45,334 nucleotides of DNA from Alphaproteobacteria bacterium (GTDB taxonomy: Bacteria; Pseudomonadota; Alphaproteobacteria; Rhizobiales; Rhizobiaceae). This document shows, in pieces, positions 26,076-35,749 of this stretch. The stretch lies in the NCBI GenBank assembly GCA_024280375.1, contig JAJRQF010000052.1:1-45334 (forward strand), read 5' to 3'. Each line of letters starts with the position of its first letter. The first letter of the stretch is position 1. The notes below the pieces were generated by a model that searched no databases, was not told where the DNA came from, and worked only from the letters and a program-made list of their open reading frames with translations. A program made the translations under genes and the position numbers.

Positions 26076-26385
26076 ACTGTTTACCGCCACTCGGGTGCCA
26101 TGAGGAATATTGGTTACTATAATGAACGAATTGCCGCTGATAAAGTGTTAATATCGGTGTTTTATGCACATTTAGTTGAAGGTACTACGCATTGTTTGGT
26201 TGGATTGTGCCATTGGTCACATTATCGCAACTGCAACAATTTGGCTGAAAGTGCGGAAATTCTGGTCCAAAATTCCACGGTTTGAATGAATAGCACAAAC
26301 TCTTTTCTTGCATCCTCGGATTTACCAGAATAGTTTTATATTCATATTCAAGAATACAATTTCACTCTGAACAATCGGGATATAT
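26076..26385. other. 310-base gap between the divergent transpeptidase and cysK genes
   Basis: AT-rich spacer that should hold promoters for both directions. No convincing hairpin, repeat or conserved ORF is visible; cysK has a GGGA ribosome site about five bases before its ATG. Confidence 0.5.
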
Positions 26386-27426
26386 ATGGCTATCTGCAAA
26401 TCTGTAATCGATGCTATCGGCAATACGCCCCTCATTCGGCTCAACAAAGTGTCTGATGAAACCGGCTGCGAGATTTTGGGTAAAGCAGAGTTTATGAACC
26501 CCGGTCAATCGATCAAAGACCGGGCCGCCCTGTCGATCATCAATGATGCGGTTGCCAGGGGTGAGATTAAGCCCGGTGGCACCATTGTAGAGGGTACTGC
26601 TGGAAATACCGGCATAGGAATTGCCATGGTTGGCAATGCGTTGGGGTATCGCTCCGTCATTGTAATGCCGGACACTCAAAGCCAGGAAAAAAAGGATGCC
26701 ATTCGCTCCTTTGGTGCAGAGCTTATTGAGGTGCCCGCGGCCCCATACCGGAACCCGAATAACTTCGTGCATATTTCCAATCGCATTGCGGAACAATTGG
26801 CGAAAAGCGAGAAAAACGGCGCTGTTTGGGCACAACAATTTGATAATATCGCTAATCGGCAGGCCCATATTGATACGACCGGCCCGGAAATCTGGCAGCA
26901 ATCAAATGGCAAGATTGACGGTTTTGTTTGCGCGGTAGGCTCCGGCGGCACATTGGCCGGTATTGCCACCGCCCTTCGTGATCGCAAGAAAGATATCAAA
27001 ATCGGACTGGCCGACCCGGGCGGTGCCGCGCTGTATGAATATTACAAAAATGGCGAATTGAAATCCGAGGGCACATCCATAACCGAAGGCATTGGCCAAA
27101 TCCGCATTACGGCAAATCTGGAAGGGTTGGAAGTCGATTTTCCCTACCGGATTACTGACAACGAAGCGCTTCCTTATATTTTCGATCTTATGCAAAATGA
27201 AGGCCTGGCACTTGGTGGCTCGACTGCGATTAACATTGCTGGAGCCGTGCGCATGGCGAAAGAAATGGGGCCGGGCCATACGATTGTGACAATTTTGGCG
27301 GACTATGGCTCACGCTATCAGGCGAAACTGTTCAACCCGGAATTCCTGCGCTCAAAAGAACTGCCCTACCCCAAATGGATGGAAGAAAAAAGCACAATCG
27401 ACATTCCATTCGAGGACGTTGAGTAA
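26386..27426 (+). CDS. cysK: Cysteine synthase A (O-acetylserine sulfhydrylase)
   Basis: Makes cysteine from O-acetylserine and sulfide with PLP. 346 residues. PLP lysine is K44 in MNPGQSIKDRAAL; the substrate loop EGTAGNTGIGIA and phosphate-binding CAVGSGGTLAGIA are present. The C-terminus is longer than in enteric CysK and runs past GLALGGSTAINIAGAV to a tail ending IDIPFEDVE, the form common in alphaproteobacteria. It overlaps the next gene by one base (TAATG) and leads a three-gene sulfur/amino-acid operon. A cystathionine beta-synthase-type activity cannot be ruled out by sequence. Confidence 0.93.
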   Translation: MAICKSVIDAIGNTPLIRLNKVSDETGCEILGKAEFMNPGQSIKDRAALSIINDAVARGEIKPGGTIVEGTAGNTGIGIAMVGNALGYRSVIVMPDTQSQEKKDAIRSFGAELIEVPAAPYRNPNNFVHISNRIAEQLAKSEKNGAVWAQQFDNIANRQAHIDTTGPEIWQQSNGKIDGFVCAVGSGGTLAGIATALRDRKKDIKIGLADPGGAALYEYYKNGELKSEGTSITEGIGQIRITANLEGLEVDFPYRITDNEALPYIFDLMQNEGLALGGSTAINIAGAVRMAKEMGPGHTIVTILADYGSRYQAKLFNPEFLRSKELPYPKWMEEKSTIDIPFEDVE

Positions 27427-28169
27427 TGGCATTTGTTACCAAAAAGCGCTTTATTGAAGACGCTTATCTTGCAACGATTGATGCCAATGTGGTTGGTATA
27501 AATGATCGTGGCGGCATTATTCTTGATCAATCAATTTTCTATGCAACCAGCGGCGGCCAGCCCGGCGATAGCGGCTATTTCGAGCGCGAGAATGGCAGTA
27601 AAATTGATATAGCACTTGCGGTTTACGGTGACAGTAAGGAAGAAATCGTCCACGTACCAAAAGCAGATCAAGGCGTGCCCGAAATCGGCGAAAAGCTGGT
27701 TCTGAAAATCGATTGGGACCGACGCCTTAAACTGATGAAAATGCACACAGCCCTTCACCTTCTAACCGTTATTGCCCCCTACCCTATCACCGGAGCCAGT
27801 GTTAGCGAAGATGTCTCGCGGGTGGATTTTGATATTCCTGATCTCGATACCGACAAGTTTGAGGTTTCAGAAAAACTGATGCAGATGGTCAGTGATGACC
27901 ATAAGGTTTTTACCCGCTGGATTTCTGAAGAAGAACTTGAAGCCAATCCGGGCCTGGTAAAATCCAAGAATGTTCGACCGCCAAGGGGGCAAGGCAAAAT
28001 TCGGCTTGTTTGCATCGGCGAAAATGGTGAAATCGATACCCAGCCCTGTGGTGGAACCCATGTGCTTTCCACCGGTGAAATAGGTGATATTTATATTGCC
28101 AAAATTGAGAAAAAGGGCAAACAAAACCGCCGCTTTCGGGTTGCGATGGGCATACGTCCCGCCCAATAA
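27426..28169 (+). CDS. alaX: Alanyl-tRNA editing protein (AlaX family)
   Basis: A free-standing editing enzyme that hydrolyses mischarged Ser- or Gly-tRNA(Ala). 247 residues. Zinc ligands are visible as H107 and H111 in MHTALHLL, and C208 and H212 in PCGGTHVLSTGEIG. The N-terminal part has the AlaRS C-terminal-like beta-barrel segment DQSIFYATSGGQPGDSG. It starts within the cysK stop codon and is followed by sseA. Location with cysteine synthesis in Rhizobiales is conserved, the reason not being established. Confidence 0.92.
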   Translation: MAFVTKKRFIEDAYLATIDANVVGINDRGGIILDQSIFYATSGGQPGDSGYFERENGSKIDIALAVYGDSKEEIVHVPKADQGVPEIGEKLVLKIDWDRRLKLMKMHTALHLLTVIAPYPITGASVSEDVSRVDFDIPDLDTDKFEVSEKLMQMVSDDHKVFTRWISEEELEANPGLVKSKNVRPPRGQGKIRLVCIGENGEIDTQPCGGTHVLSTGEIGDIYIAKIEKKGKQNRRFRVAMGIRPAQ

Positions 28170-28217
28170 GTATCACAACATTTAAAAACACCCAATATTA
28201 CAAAGGCACCAGACCCA

Positions 28218-29066
28218 ATGAATAACCCAGCAAAAACAGTGACCGCGGAATGGTTGAACGAGCACCTTACAGATCCTGACGTTAAAATCATTGATGCGTC
28301 GTGGTACATGCCCGGGGCTGAGATGAGTGCCCATGAGATATTTGAAGAAGGCCATATTCCCGGTGCGGTACAGTTCGATATTGATGAAATTGAATTGCCA
28401 AATTCGGGCCTGCCGCACATGTTGGCGAGTGAGGCAGACTTTGCTGCGAGTGTCAGCAAAATGGGCATTAGCGATGGTGATACAATTGTTATTTATGATG
28501 GCATTGGGGTGTTCATGGCGGCATCCCGGGTCTGGTATAATTTTGTAATCATGGGCGCGAAAGACGTGCGCTTATTGGCGGGTGGCATGCCCGCATGGAA
28601 CCGGTTAAATTTACCACTGGAAGCAGGCCGCCCGGTGCCTGAACCCGCAAGTTTTACTGCCAATTTCGACAAATCCAGAGTAAAATCCATCGACGATATT
28701 CGTCAGGTAATTTCCACGGGCGGAGCGCAGATACTGGATGCACGGGCGCGCGAACGCTTTAGCGGCGAAGTTGCAGAAAGCAATCCGAACCTGAAGGTCG
28801 GTCATATGCCTGGCGCGATCAACGTGCCTTATAATCCGCTGATGAAATTGGGGGAATTTAAGAGTGAAGATGATCTTCGAGCGATTTTTAAAAAGGCAGG
28901 TGTAGACCTTTCCAAACCAATTATCACCAGCTGTGGCTCAGGGGTAACCGCATGTGTGATAAATTTTGCGTTGGACATTCTCGGCCACAGCGATCACGCC
29001 ATGTATGATGGTTCCTGGACAGAATGGGGCAGCGCGAAGAATGCCGACGTTGTCAAAGGCGCTTAG
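28218..29066 (+). CDS. sseA: 3-mercaptopyruvate sulfurtransferase (two rhodanese domains)
   Basis: Transfers sulfur from 3-mercaptopyruvate to thiol acceptors or cyanide. 282 residues. The N-terminal rhodanese domain (about 1-135) is non-catalytic; the C-terminal domain carries C239 in the active loop CGSGVTA, the sequence diagnostic for mercaptopyruvate rather than thiosulfate preference. DARARERFSGEVAE and GHMPGAINVPYNPL are typical. It follows alaX after 48 bases and probably shares the cysK transcript, so the operon links cysteine synthesis and breakdown. Confidence 0.94.
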   Translation: MNNPAKTVTAEWLNEHLTDPDVKIIDASWYMPGAEMSAHEIFEEGHIPGAVQFDIDEIELPNSGLPHMLASEADFAASVSKMGISDGDTIVIYDGIGVFMAASRVWYNFVIMGAKDVRLLAGGMPAWNRLNLPLEAGRPVPEPASFTANFDKSRVKSIDDIRQVISTGGAQILDARARERFSGEVAESNPNLKVGHMPGAINVPYNPLMKLGEFKSEDDLRAIFKKAGVDLSKPIITSCGSGVTACVINFALDILGHSDHAMYDGSWTEWGSAKNADVVKGA

Positions 29067-29088
29067 TTGACGGTGAAATAAACAACAT

Positions 29089-29379
29089 TCAGGACTTGAA
29101 TATTCTTTCATCAATATCGTCAATATCGTGATCAAGGCTTCCAAGCTCTTCGGTCTTTGCCTGATATTCGCTCGCCATTTGTTCCGCTAAGTCTTTAATT
29201 TTATTGACAGAATTTTTTAGAAATAACGCAACCGCAATCAATCCCGACAATACAGATACGGACAGGATAAACAACGAACCTCCGAACCCTCTTGGCATAA
29301 CGATCAGAACTACGGCCAAAATCAGTAAAGTACTGAGAATGGCAATACGTTGAAAACTAGTTGTGCTCCTGACTTTCAT
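29089..29379 (-). CDS. Small membrane protein with C-terminal coiled coil
   Basis: No family recognised. 96 residues with a strong ribosome site (AGGGGG) before its ATG, so it is likely real. Two membrane helices (about residues 11-29 and 33-53) separated by the short turn PRGFGG are followed by a charged heptad-like coiled coil (VNKIKDLAEQMASEYQAK and onward) in the cytoplasm. It is convergent with sseA, stops 22 bases apart. The pattern suits a scaffold or regulator of a membrane complex, but nothing in the context names a partner. Confidence 0.7.
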   Translation of the reverse strand: MKVRSTTSFQRIAILSTLLILAVVLIVMPRGFGGSLFILSVSVLSGLIAVALFLKNSVNKIKDLAEQMASEYQAKTEELGSLDHDIDDIDERIFKS

Positions 29380-29532
29380 ATCAACCCCCTAAATAGTTGT
29401 GAGACTGACAGCTTAACTGACTTTCTGTAATATTCAGAAAATCCAACTGGAACAATTTTCATAAAACCTGACTAAAATTTTACCGGTTTTTGCAAGAATT
29501 TTTTCATATCTAACCACAGAAACTTGGCGGCC

Positions 29533-29850
29533 TTATACGGTATCGGACAGGACATAAATTACCCGATCGGCGGTTAGATCTTTTGATGCAGCTTGATACG
29601 CGACCATATGCGGGGATGCAGCATGGCTCATCAACGCATCCAGATTGGCCCATTTTTCAACCACCATAAATGAATCGGGGCCGAGTTCAGTTTGAAACCC
29701 ACCAACCCCTTCGCTATCTATTGTTGCCCCATATTCAATGCAGCCATCTTCAGCCAATACGGCAGGCACATTGGCATTAAAAAGTGCGAGCAGTTTTGCC
29801 CGCCTGCCATCTTGTGCCGTTAAAATTGCAATGACATGAACTCTTTCCAT
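29533..29850 (-). CDS. Antibiotic biosynthesis monooxygenase (ABM) domain protein
   Basis: A 105-residue protein of the ABM/YgiN fold: VHVIAILTAQDGRRAKLLALF, the turn EDGCIEYGATID, FMVVEKWANLDALMSHAASPHM. These proteins act as small dimeric oxygenases or quinol-handling enzymes, and many have no known substrate. It lies 27 bases after the amidase gene on the same strand and is almost certainly cotranscribed with it, which suggests a catabolic or detoxifying pair. Confidence 0.87.
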   Translation of the reverse strand: MERVHVIAILTAQDGRRAKLLALFNANVPAVLAEDGCIEYGATIDSEGVGGFQTELGPDSFMVVEKWANLDALMSHAASPHMVAYQAASKDLTADRVIYVLSDTV

Positions 29851-29877
29851 TGTGATTGATCCTAATATTAATTCGAA

Positions 29878-31272
29878 TTATTGCGGGTCGATGGGTGACG
29901 GCGGTGTGCCCGCTTGCTCGATGGCCTCACCGGCATCCAACAAAATATCTTCGCGGTAACGCCCGGCAATCAGCTGAACACCCAATGGTGTTTTTCCGAT
30001 AAGCCCGGTTGCTACACTCAGGCCCGGAAGTCCCAGCAATGGCAATCCCAACTGGGTTAGCTGTGCCTCCATGATCGCCTCAAACGCTTCATTGGATTGA
30101 ACATCCGCCTGATCTGCAAAGGGCAATTCTGCCGAAATCGGGCAAATCAGCACCGGATATTTTTGCAAAAATAATTGCCATTCGCGTAGCCAATAAGACC
30201 GTGATTGCAGTGCGTCAAGCAATTCGCTCACGTCAATTGGTGGTGAGCGGTCGGTCATGTGTTTAAATATGAACTGTGATGCGGGTTCGTTTTCCTTCTC
30301 GAAATAGGGAAGTGCCGCCCGGCGCATTTCAGCCATCCACAGCTTCGCATTTAAGGCTGCGGCCTCGCGAAATGACGGAGATTTCACCTCTTCCACTTCC
30401 CAGCCTTGGGACTTCAACCGTTCGGCCGCATCGCGCAATGCGGCTTCAACTTCGCTTGCTACAACAAGCCCATTGGGTGCCACACAAAGGGCGGCGCGTT
30501 TTGGGTATTCACCTTGATCAATCGGTACGGGAACCCACCAGGGATCGCGAATATCTTCTGCAGCCATCGCCTCAAGGCCAATCCTCAAATCGGCAATGGT
30601 ACGGGCAATCGGGCCAGAAACCGCCATAATTTGTCCGCCAATATGGCGTTCAGCACCGGATGCGTTAAAGGCTGGAATACGCCCCAAAGTTGGCCGCAAC
30701 CCGTGCACACCGCAGGCATAGGCCGGATAGCGGATTGAACCGCCAATATCGGTTCCATGCCCAATGGCGCAAATTCCACTTGCAACTGCAGAGGCCGCAC
30801 CCCCGGATGAACCACCCGGCGTGAGAGATTTATCGCGTGGATTTAAAGTCGCGCCATGCAAATTATTGCTGGTGAACCAGCGCAAAGAGAATGCGGGCGT
30901 ATTGGTGCGCCCAACAATAACCGCGCCGGCTTTTCTAATATTTGCAACGACCGGGCTGTCGGCTTCGGCGATCAGATCTTTTAAAATTACCAGCCCATTT
31001 GTAGTCGCATGCCCGACCTGATCGGTATTCACTTTTATCGTAACAGGCACGCCACATAACGGCCCCGGGTCAACACCTTTGGCAATTTGCGTATCAATTT
31101 CTTTTGCCGCCGCAATCGCCTCATCTGGCATTTCTTTAACAACTGCATTCAAGGCGCCATTAACGTCGCTCAATCTTTGCAAATGACTGTCGCAGGTTTC
31201 AACTGCAGAAAATTTACGTGAACGAATTCCGGATGCAATTTCTGAAGCCGAAAGTTGCCATAGCTGCGACAT
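29878..31272 (-). CDS. Amidase (amidase signature family)
   Basis: Hydrolyses an amide of unknown identity. ATG 31272, with AGGA six bases upstream, gives 464 residues; a TTG adds two. The Ser-cisSer-Lys triad is complete: K80 in VPVTIKVNTD, S155 in TPGGSSGGAA and nucleophile S179 in GTDIGGSIRYPA. It lacks GatA context (no gatB or gatC here), so it is a stand-alone amidase rather than the tRNA amidotransferase subunit. The ABM-domain gene follows. Substrate could be an aliphatic or aryl amide or a small peptide amide. Confidence 0.88.
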   Translation of the reverse strand: MSQLWQLSASEIASGIRSRKFSAVETCDSHLQRLSDVNGALNAVVKEMPDEAIAAAKEIDTQIAKGVDPGPLCGVPVTIKVNTDQVGHATTNGLVILKDLIAEADSPVVANIRKAGAVIVGRTNTPAFSLRWFTSNNLHGATLNPRDKSLTPGGSSGGAASAVASGICAIGHGTDIGGSIRYPAYACGVHGLRPTLGRIPAFNASGAERHIGGQIMAVSGPIARTIADLRIGLEAMAAEDIRDPWWVPVPIDQGEYPKRAALCVAPNGLVVASEVEAALRDAAERLKSQGWEVEEVKSPSFREAAALNAKLWMAEMRRAALPYFEKENEPASQFIFKHMTDRSPPIDVSELLDALQSRSYWLREWQLFLQKYPVLICPISAELPFADQADVQSNEAFEAIMEAQLTQLGLPLLGLPGLSVATGLIGKTPLGVQLIAGRYREDILLDAGEAIEQAGTPPSPIDPQ

Positions 31273-31503
31273 GTACAATCCTACCTGTTTGTTGGAGCCT
31301 GATTGTTTTGGATTTTTGCACCAATGGCAATTTCAGTCCAACAATAAGTTTTCATATTTGGATTTTTTTCGGAATTGGTAGCTGGTAACTTATCTGGCGC
31401 ACGTGTGAGGCCTGAATTTCAAGCAGGCCATGTGTCCGGTATGGACCTGACCCGTTCAATCAAAATGTGTTACCTATGTCTCCGGGTCGGACCCAGCAAA
31501 AAA

Positions 31504-31580
31504 TGGTCGGAACAGCAGGATTTGAACCTGCGACCCCTCGCCCCCCAGGCGAGTGCGCTACCGAACTGCGCCATGCTCCG
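31504..31580 (-). tRNA. tRNA-Pro, anticodon GGG
   Basis: Minus strand, 77 bases: acceptor CGGAGCA/TGTTCCG (one G-U pair), anticodon stem CTCGC/GCGAG with loop CTGGGGG (anticodon GGG), T-arm GGTTCAAATCC, encoded CCA, then six T that may end transcription. It complements tRNA-Pro(TGG) earlier in the window. Confidence 0.95.
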
Positions 31581-31623
31581 ACTAGACTGTTTCAATTCTT
31601 GATAGAATCAGTCGAGTTATATA

Positions 31624-31701
31624 TCGCTCACGGCTATTCGGGCGCGGCGCGCCTGGCCTTACGTGAGTACGGCACATAAGCGCCGGGCCGCCTTTGCGAC
31701 C
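31624..31701 (-). repeat. Three-hairpin 3'-end element, copy E
   Basis: In the minus sense, downstream of the MerR-type gene: H1 31701-31686 (GGTCGC/GCGGCC, one G-U), H2 31685-31670 (CGGCGC/GTGCCG, one G-U), H3 31653-31641 (GGCGC/GCGCC) and box GCCGTGAGCGA at 31634-31624. A hairpin GACTG...CAGTC lies beyond the box at about 31585-31612, just before the tRNA-Pro gene. Both G-U pairs exist only in the minus-strand RNA; the plus strand would have A-C mismatches. Confidence 0.7.
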
Positions 31702-31817
31702 TTGAGCGGGTCAAAGTAAATATAACGGGCTCTAAAGAGCTGTTTAGCCTCTTGGTTGCTATTATTCAACCAGTGAAATGGTTTGCAGATGGGAAATATT
31801 TCCCTCAAATGCGTGCG

Positions 31818-32348
31818 TTACCGCGCCTGATCAAGCAGGCGTTTACATTCCAGCAATTCCATCAATGTGGCATTGAGCGCTTGAATATCATCGCTGGAAA
31901 TTTGTGAGGCACCGACAAGGCTGTCATCATCGCCATTTGCAGAAGCACGACCACCAACAAGCTTGCCGAGCAGTCCGGGACTGGATTTGGCCGATTTGCC
32001 ATTACCGAGATCCGCAACAGTTGGTGCGGTTGATTCTGGCGCACTGCTTTTGGCAAGGGCGGCCATATCGAAGGAACCAGATGCGGCCGCCATGACAAAT
32101 TTGTTGCCCTGCTCTTTTAAAATTCGCTGAACGCCCTTGATTGTATAGCCTTCAGAATAAAGCAGATAACGGATGCCTTTCAGCAATTCCACGTCATCGG
32201 GCCGGTAATAACGCCGTCCCCCACCTCTTTTCATGGGCTTGATCTGGTTGAATCGCGTTTCCCAAAACCGCAGCACATGCTGCGGCAAGTCAAGGTTTTC
32301 GGCAACCTCACTTATAGTACGAAATGCATCCGGGCTTTTATTCGCCAA
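31818..32348 (-). CDS. MerR-family transcriptional regulator
   Basis: A regulator with an N-terminal MerR winged helix: [25 protein letters not shown], then [23 protein letters not shown] and a coiled segment to RILKEQ. The remaining part is Ala/Ser/Gly-rich with a C-terminal helix [17 protein letters not shown]; no metal or ligand motif is seen. The start is uncertain: TTG 32348 puts [12 protein letters not shown] at the N-terminus as in relatives (176 residues), with AGGAG rather far upstream; the frame runs to a GTG at 32420. It follows ihfA, a conserved order in Rhizobiales. Confidence 0.85.
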   Translation of the reverse strand: MANKSPDAFRTISEVAENLDLPQHVLRFWETRFNQIKPMKRGGGRRYYRPDDVELLKGIRYLLYSEGYTIKGVQRILKEQGNKFVMAAASGSFDMAALAKSSAPESTAPTVADLGNGKSAKSSPGLLGKLVGGRASANGDDDSLVGASQISSDDIQALNATLMELLECKRLLDQAR

Positions 32349-32525
32349 TTGCTCTGTCTTTCTCCTGGTGCAACTTTCCGCTTTGGCGTTTCGATAAACA
32401 AAAAAAGCCAACGGGAACACTGCACTAATGCGAATCAGTACAGTAATATCTCACTGGAACGCGAAAAAAGAAAGATAAAGCTTACAGCCTGTGGATGAAT
32501 TGTTGGACCGCGATAACCTGGGCCG

Positions 32526-32828
32526 CTACTTGGAATGGCCCTTAATGACTGCCTGCTTAAGCACATTTGAAGGTTTAAACACCATCACCCGGCGTGGAGA
32601 AATTGGGACTTCCTCTCCGGTTTTTGGGTTTCGTCCGATACGCTCGTTCTTTGATCGCACCAGAAACGAGCCGAATGAAGACAATTTGACCGAATCACCA
32701 TCGACCACAGACTTGCAAATCTCATCCAATACGCTTTCAACCAGCGTAGAAGATTCTGTTCGCGATAGTCCCACCTTTTGATAGACGGCTTCACAAAGGT
32801 CGGCTCTAGTTAAAGTTTTCGAGGCCAT
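32526..32828 (-). CDS. ihfA: Integration host factor, alpha subunit
   Basis: A nucleoid protein that bends DNA as a heterodimer with IhfB, used in replication, recombination and promoter architecture. 100 residues, normal. The HU/IHF signature is visible: [18 protein letters not shown] at the N-terminus, [28 protein letters not shown] with the IHF-alpha arm ([17 protein letters not shown]) and its proline. It sits between fabH and the MerR gene, the standard alphaproteobacterial order. Confidence 0.96.
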   Translation of the reverse strand: MASKTLTRADLCEAVYQKVGLSRTESSTLVESVLDEICKSVVDGDSVKLSSFGSFLVRSKNERIGRNPKTGEEVPISPRRVMVFKPSNVLKQAVIKGHSK

Positions 32829-32956
32829 ACTTCATCCAATAAATTGTTTTTTAAGCAACAGATGGTTGATTTTTGCAAAATAACCGACAAAAAACAATAG
32901 CATAAAAGAATTATCTGGTGCCGTTACGGAATGTTTTGGCTGCCAAGACCATGCTT

Positions 32957-33928
32957 TTACCAGCGAAGAAGCACCGAGCCCCAGGTAAACCCGCCTCCCA
33001 TTGCTTCCAGCAAAATTATATCGCCCTGGTTGATACGCCCATCAGCAACAGCTTGCGCCAGAGCGAGCGGAATTGATGCCGCAGAGGTATTCCCATGCAT
33101 ATCTACGGTAATGACCACTTTTTCCGATGGGATTTTTAGCTTGCGCGCCGATGCATCAATAATCCGCTTGTTCGCCTGATGCGGCACAAACCAATCGATC
33201 GTTTCAGCATTTAAGCCAGTTGCATCAAATGCGGCAACAATCACATCGGTGATCATGCCAACCGCATGTTTGAATACTTCGCGCCCCTGCATACGCAAAT
33301 GCCCAACAGTGCCGGTGGATGATGGGCCACCATCGACAAAGAGCTTGCTCTTGTGCGAACCATCGGAACGAAGATGACTGGACAGTATTCCACGATCGGC
33401 GGTCAGGCCAACGCCTTCTTGCGCCTCCAGAACAACGGCCCCTGCCCCATCGCCAAACAGCACGCAGGTGGTGCGATCTTCCCAATCCAGAATGCGCGAG
33501 AAAGTTTCAGCACCAATGACCAATACTTTTTGCGCCTGTCCGCCACGAATGTAGAGATCAGCGGTTGTCAGCGCAAATATAAAGCCTGAGCATACCGCCT
33601 GCATATCAAAGGCAGCGCCATGCTTCATGCCCAGACGATGTTGAATTTCCACCGCCGTTGCCGGGAACGTATTGTCAGGGGTCGATGTTGCCAGAATAAT
33701 CAAATCAATATCAGCAATTTCCACACCGGCATCGGCAAGTGCTGCGCGCGCGGCCTTTTCACCCAGATCGGCGGTGGTTTCGCCCTCCCCGGCGATGTGG
33801 CGCTGTTTAATGCCGGTTCGCTGAATGATCCACTCATCAGATGTATCGACGGTTTTTTCAAGGTCTGCGTTGGTGACGATATTTTCCGGTAAATATGAGC
33901 CACAGCCAATGACAACAGAACGGATCAT
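32957..33928 (-). CDS. fabH: Beta-ketoacyl-ACP synthase III
   Basis: Starts fatty-acid synthesis by condensing acetyl-CoA with malonyl-ACP. 323 residues. The catalytic triad is complete: C113 in [11 protein letters not shown]250 in [11 protein letters not shown] and N280 in [10 protein letters not shown]. The N-terminal [13 protein letters not shown] and [13 protein letters not shown] segments are typical. It is 17 bases after plsX, coordinating phospholipid and fatty-acid initiation. Confidence 0.97.
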   Translation of the reverse strand: MIRSVVIGCGSYLPENIVTNADLEKTVDTSDEWIIQRTGIKQRHIAGEGETTADLGEKAARAALADAGVEIADIDLIILATSTPDNTFPATAVEIQHRLGMKHGAAFDMQAVCSGFIFALTTADLYIRGGQAQKVLVIGAETFSRILDWEDRTTCVLFGDGAGAVVLEAQEGVGLTADRGILSSHLRSDGSHKSKLFVDGGPSSTGTVGHLRMQGREVFKHAVGMITDVIVAAFDATGLNAETIDWFVPHQANKRIIDASARKLKIPSEKVVITVDMHGNTSAASIPLALAQAVADGRINQGDIILLEAMGGGFTWGSVLLRW

Positions 33929-33944
33929 GATACTTCAATTCCTG

Positions 33945-35003
33945 TTATTGAGATTTTTCATTTTCGTCAGTCGCAATCTTTGACTGCTCGTATATTTCCA
34001 GATCAGTAGAAATTTTTCTGATCAAACCGTTGTGGATCATGTCATAGCCAAGGTCAATCGCTGCGGCAAAACCTTCTGCATCGGTTCCACCATGGCTTTT
34101 GATAACTACCCCATTAAGCCCCAAAAAGACGCCGCCATTTGAACGCCGCGGGTCCATTTTCTGTCGCAGCCGGTCAAAAGCCTGTTTGGCAAAAATATAG
34201 CCAATGCGGGCCAAAAGGGTTCGGCTCATGGCTGCGCGCAGATATTCGGCAATCTGCTTGGCAGTACCTTCGGCGCTCTTTAATGCAATATTTCCGGTAA
34301 AGCCTTCGGTCACCACCACGTCTACGGTGCCCTTGCCAAGATCATCGCCTTCAACGAAGCCTGAATATTTCAGGCCTGGCAGCGATACCTCCCGCAACAT
34401 GGCGCCGGCGGTCTTGATTTCATCAAGCCCCTTCACCTCCTCAACCCCGATATTCAAAAGGCCGACGGTCGGTTTTTCAAGATTAAACAAGGCGCGCGCC
34501 ATTGCAGAACCCATCAGGGAAAAATCAATCAATTGCTGGGCATCCGCCCCAATAGTTGCCCCCACATCAAGAACGATGCTTTCGCCCTTCAATGTTGGCC
34601 AGATCGCGGCAAGAGCGGGCCGCTCGATACCTGCCATCATGCGCAGGCAAAATCGGGCCATGACCATCAACGCGCCGGTGTTGCCAGCGGAAATCATCAC
34701 TTCGGCCTCGTGATTTTTTACCGCCTCGATGGATTTCCACATGCTGGAATCACGTCGCCCGCGCCGCAAAGCCCGGCTTGGCTTTTCGTCCATTGTGATG
34801 CTGACTTCGCAATGGTGAAAGTTTGATGCGGCTTTAACGCGCGGATATTTTTCCAATATCGGCTCGACGGCATCCTTCTCGCCATAAAGCTCATAGCGAA
34901 TGTTGGGGTGGCGCAATAGCGAAAGGTCTGCGCCGGGGATAACCACATCCGGCCCCACATCACCCCCCATTACGTCCAGCGAAATCGTTATAGTTTTTGC
35001 CAT
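33945..35003 (-). CDS. plsX: Acyl-ACP:phosphate acyltransferase
   Basis: Makes acyl-phosphate for glycerol-3-phosphate acylation by PlsY. 352 residues, a normal length. Recognised by [56 protein letters not shown] and the C-terminal [27 protein letters not shown]. It is upstream of fabH and downstream of the DUF177 gene; no rpmF (L32) gene lies between, as is usual in alphaproteobacteria. Confidence 0.97.
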   Translation of the reverse strand: MAKTITISLDVMGGDVGPDVVIPGADLSLLRHPNIRYELYGEKDAVEPILEKYPRVKAASNFHHCEVSITMDEKPSRALRRGRRDSSMWKSIEAVKNHEAEVMISAGNTGALMVMARFCLRMMAGIERPALAAIWPTLKGESIVLDVGATIGADAQQLIDFSLMGSAMARALFNLEKPTVGLLNIGVEEVKGLDEIKTAGAMLREVSLPGLKYSGFVEGDDLGKGTVDVVVTEGFTGNIALKSAEGTAKQIAEYLRAAMSRTLLARIGYIFAKQAFDRLRQKMDPRRSNGGVFLGLNGVVIKSHGGTDAEGFAAAIDLGYDMIHNGLIRKISTDLEIYEQSKIATDENEKSQ

Positions 35004-35165
35004 ATATCTCGCTGTCTATTTTTGAATTTGGTTCTAAATGCGGTGGCGCTCACCGCAATTGAGAGAATCTTTGCAAAAATAGCGATTAATTAAAAACTAA
35101 CAAGCCGCGATGTGATTAATGCACGGCTCTTTAGCAAGAAAAAATCAGGAATAGGTTTTAAAAGC

Positions 35166-35729
35166 CTATTCGCTCTTGCCGTTTTTCAATTGAGCGAGCA
35201 CCGCAAATGGCGACAAAGGCGCTTCATCTTCATCGGCTTTACTCTTGTAAATATCATCCAGCGACACACCCACCGCACGCGGATGCGGGTCTATTGATAA
35301 TGCAAAAACCTCTAGCAATATCCGACTTAAATCAATCACCGTACCTTCAAAGGTATCCGGCAGGTCCGCGCCTTCAGGGTCCAAAACCAATTCGCCACTT
35401 TCGTCCAGCTTGGGTTTGGCAAAGGGGGAACCCTCCGGCACCAGAATTTGAGCAATGCCATCGCTGATAATTTGGGTCACCGGTTCCAGCGTTACAACAC
35501 AGGGCTGGGCAATCGTTGCCTTCAATTCCCCCTCGATATTTACCCCATCGCGGCGCCAGCGCGAAATATGCAATTCCGCCGTAAAATCAGCCATATCGGA
35601 GAGGTTAAAGGATTTAACCAGCGCGCTTTTTTCCTCAGCGCTAATGGCGATTTTCATGTGCCTGCCTTTAGTGGGCAAACGGGTAACATCAATTTCGATC
35701 GGTTTTAACAGTGAGGCTTGGTCTTGCAT
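35166..35729 (-). CDS. yceD: DUF177 (YceD) protein
   Basis: A cytoplasmic protein of the YceD/DUF177 family; the gene marks the plsX-fabH cluster in most bacteria, and in other groups it is linked to 23S rRNA/ribosome accumulation. 187 residues. The family pattern shows in LKPIEIDVTRLP, FTAELHISRWRRDGVNIEGELKA, the QPCVVTLEPV motif with its single Cys, and the C-terminal DEDEAPLSPFAVLAQLK, which matches the conserved NPFAVL-type end. The gap to plsX is 162 bases, so it may have its own transcript. Confidence 0.9.
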   Translation of the reverse strand: MQDQASLLKPIEIDVTRLPTKGRHMKIAISAEEKSALVKSFNLSDMADFTAELHISRWRRDGVNIEGELKATIAQPCVVTLEPVTQIISDGIAQILVPEGSPFAKPKLDESGELVLDPEGADLPDTFEGTVIDLSRILLEVFALSIDPHPRAVGVSLDDIYKSKADEDEAPLSPFAVLAQLKNGKSE

Positions 35730-35749
35730 GGCAATAATATCTTTGATTG

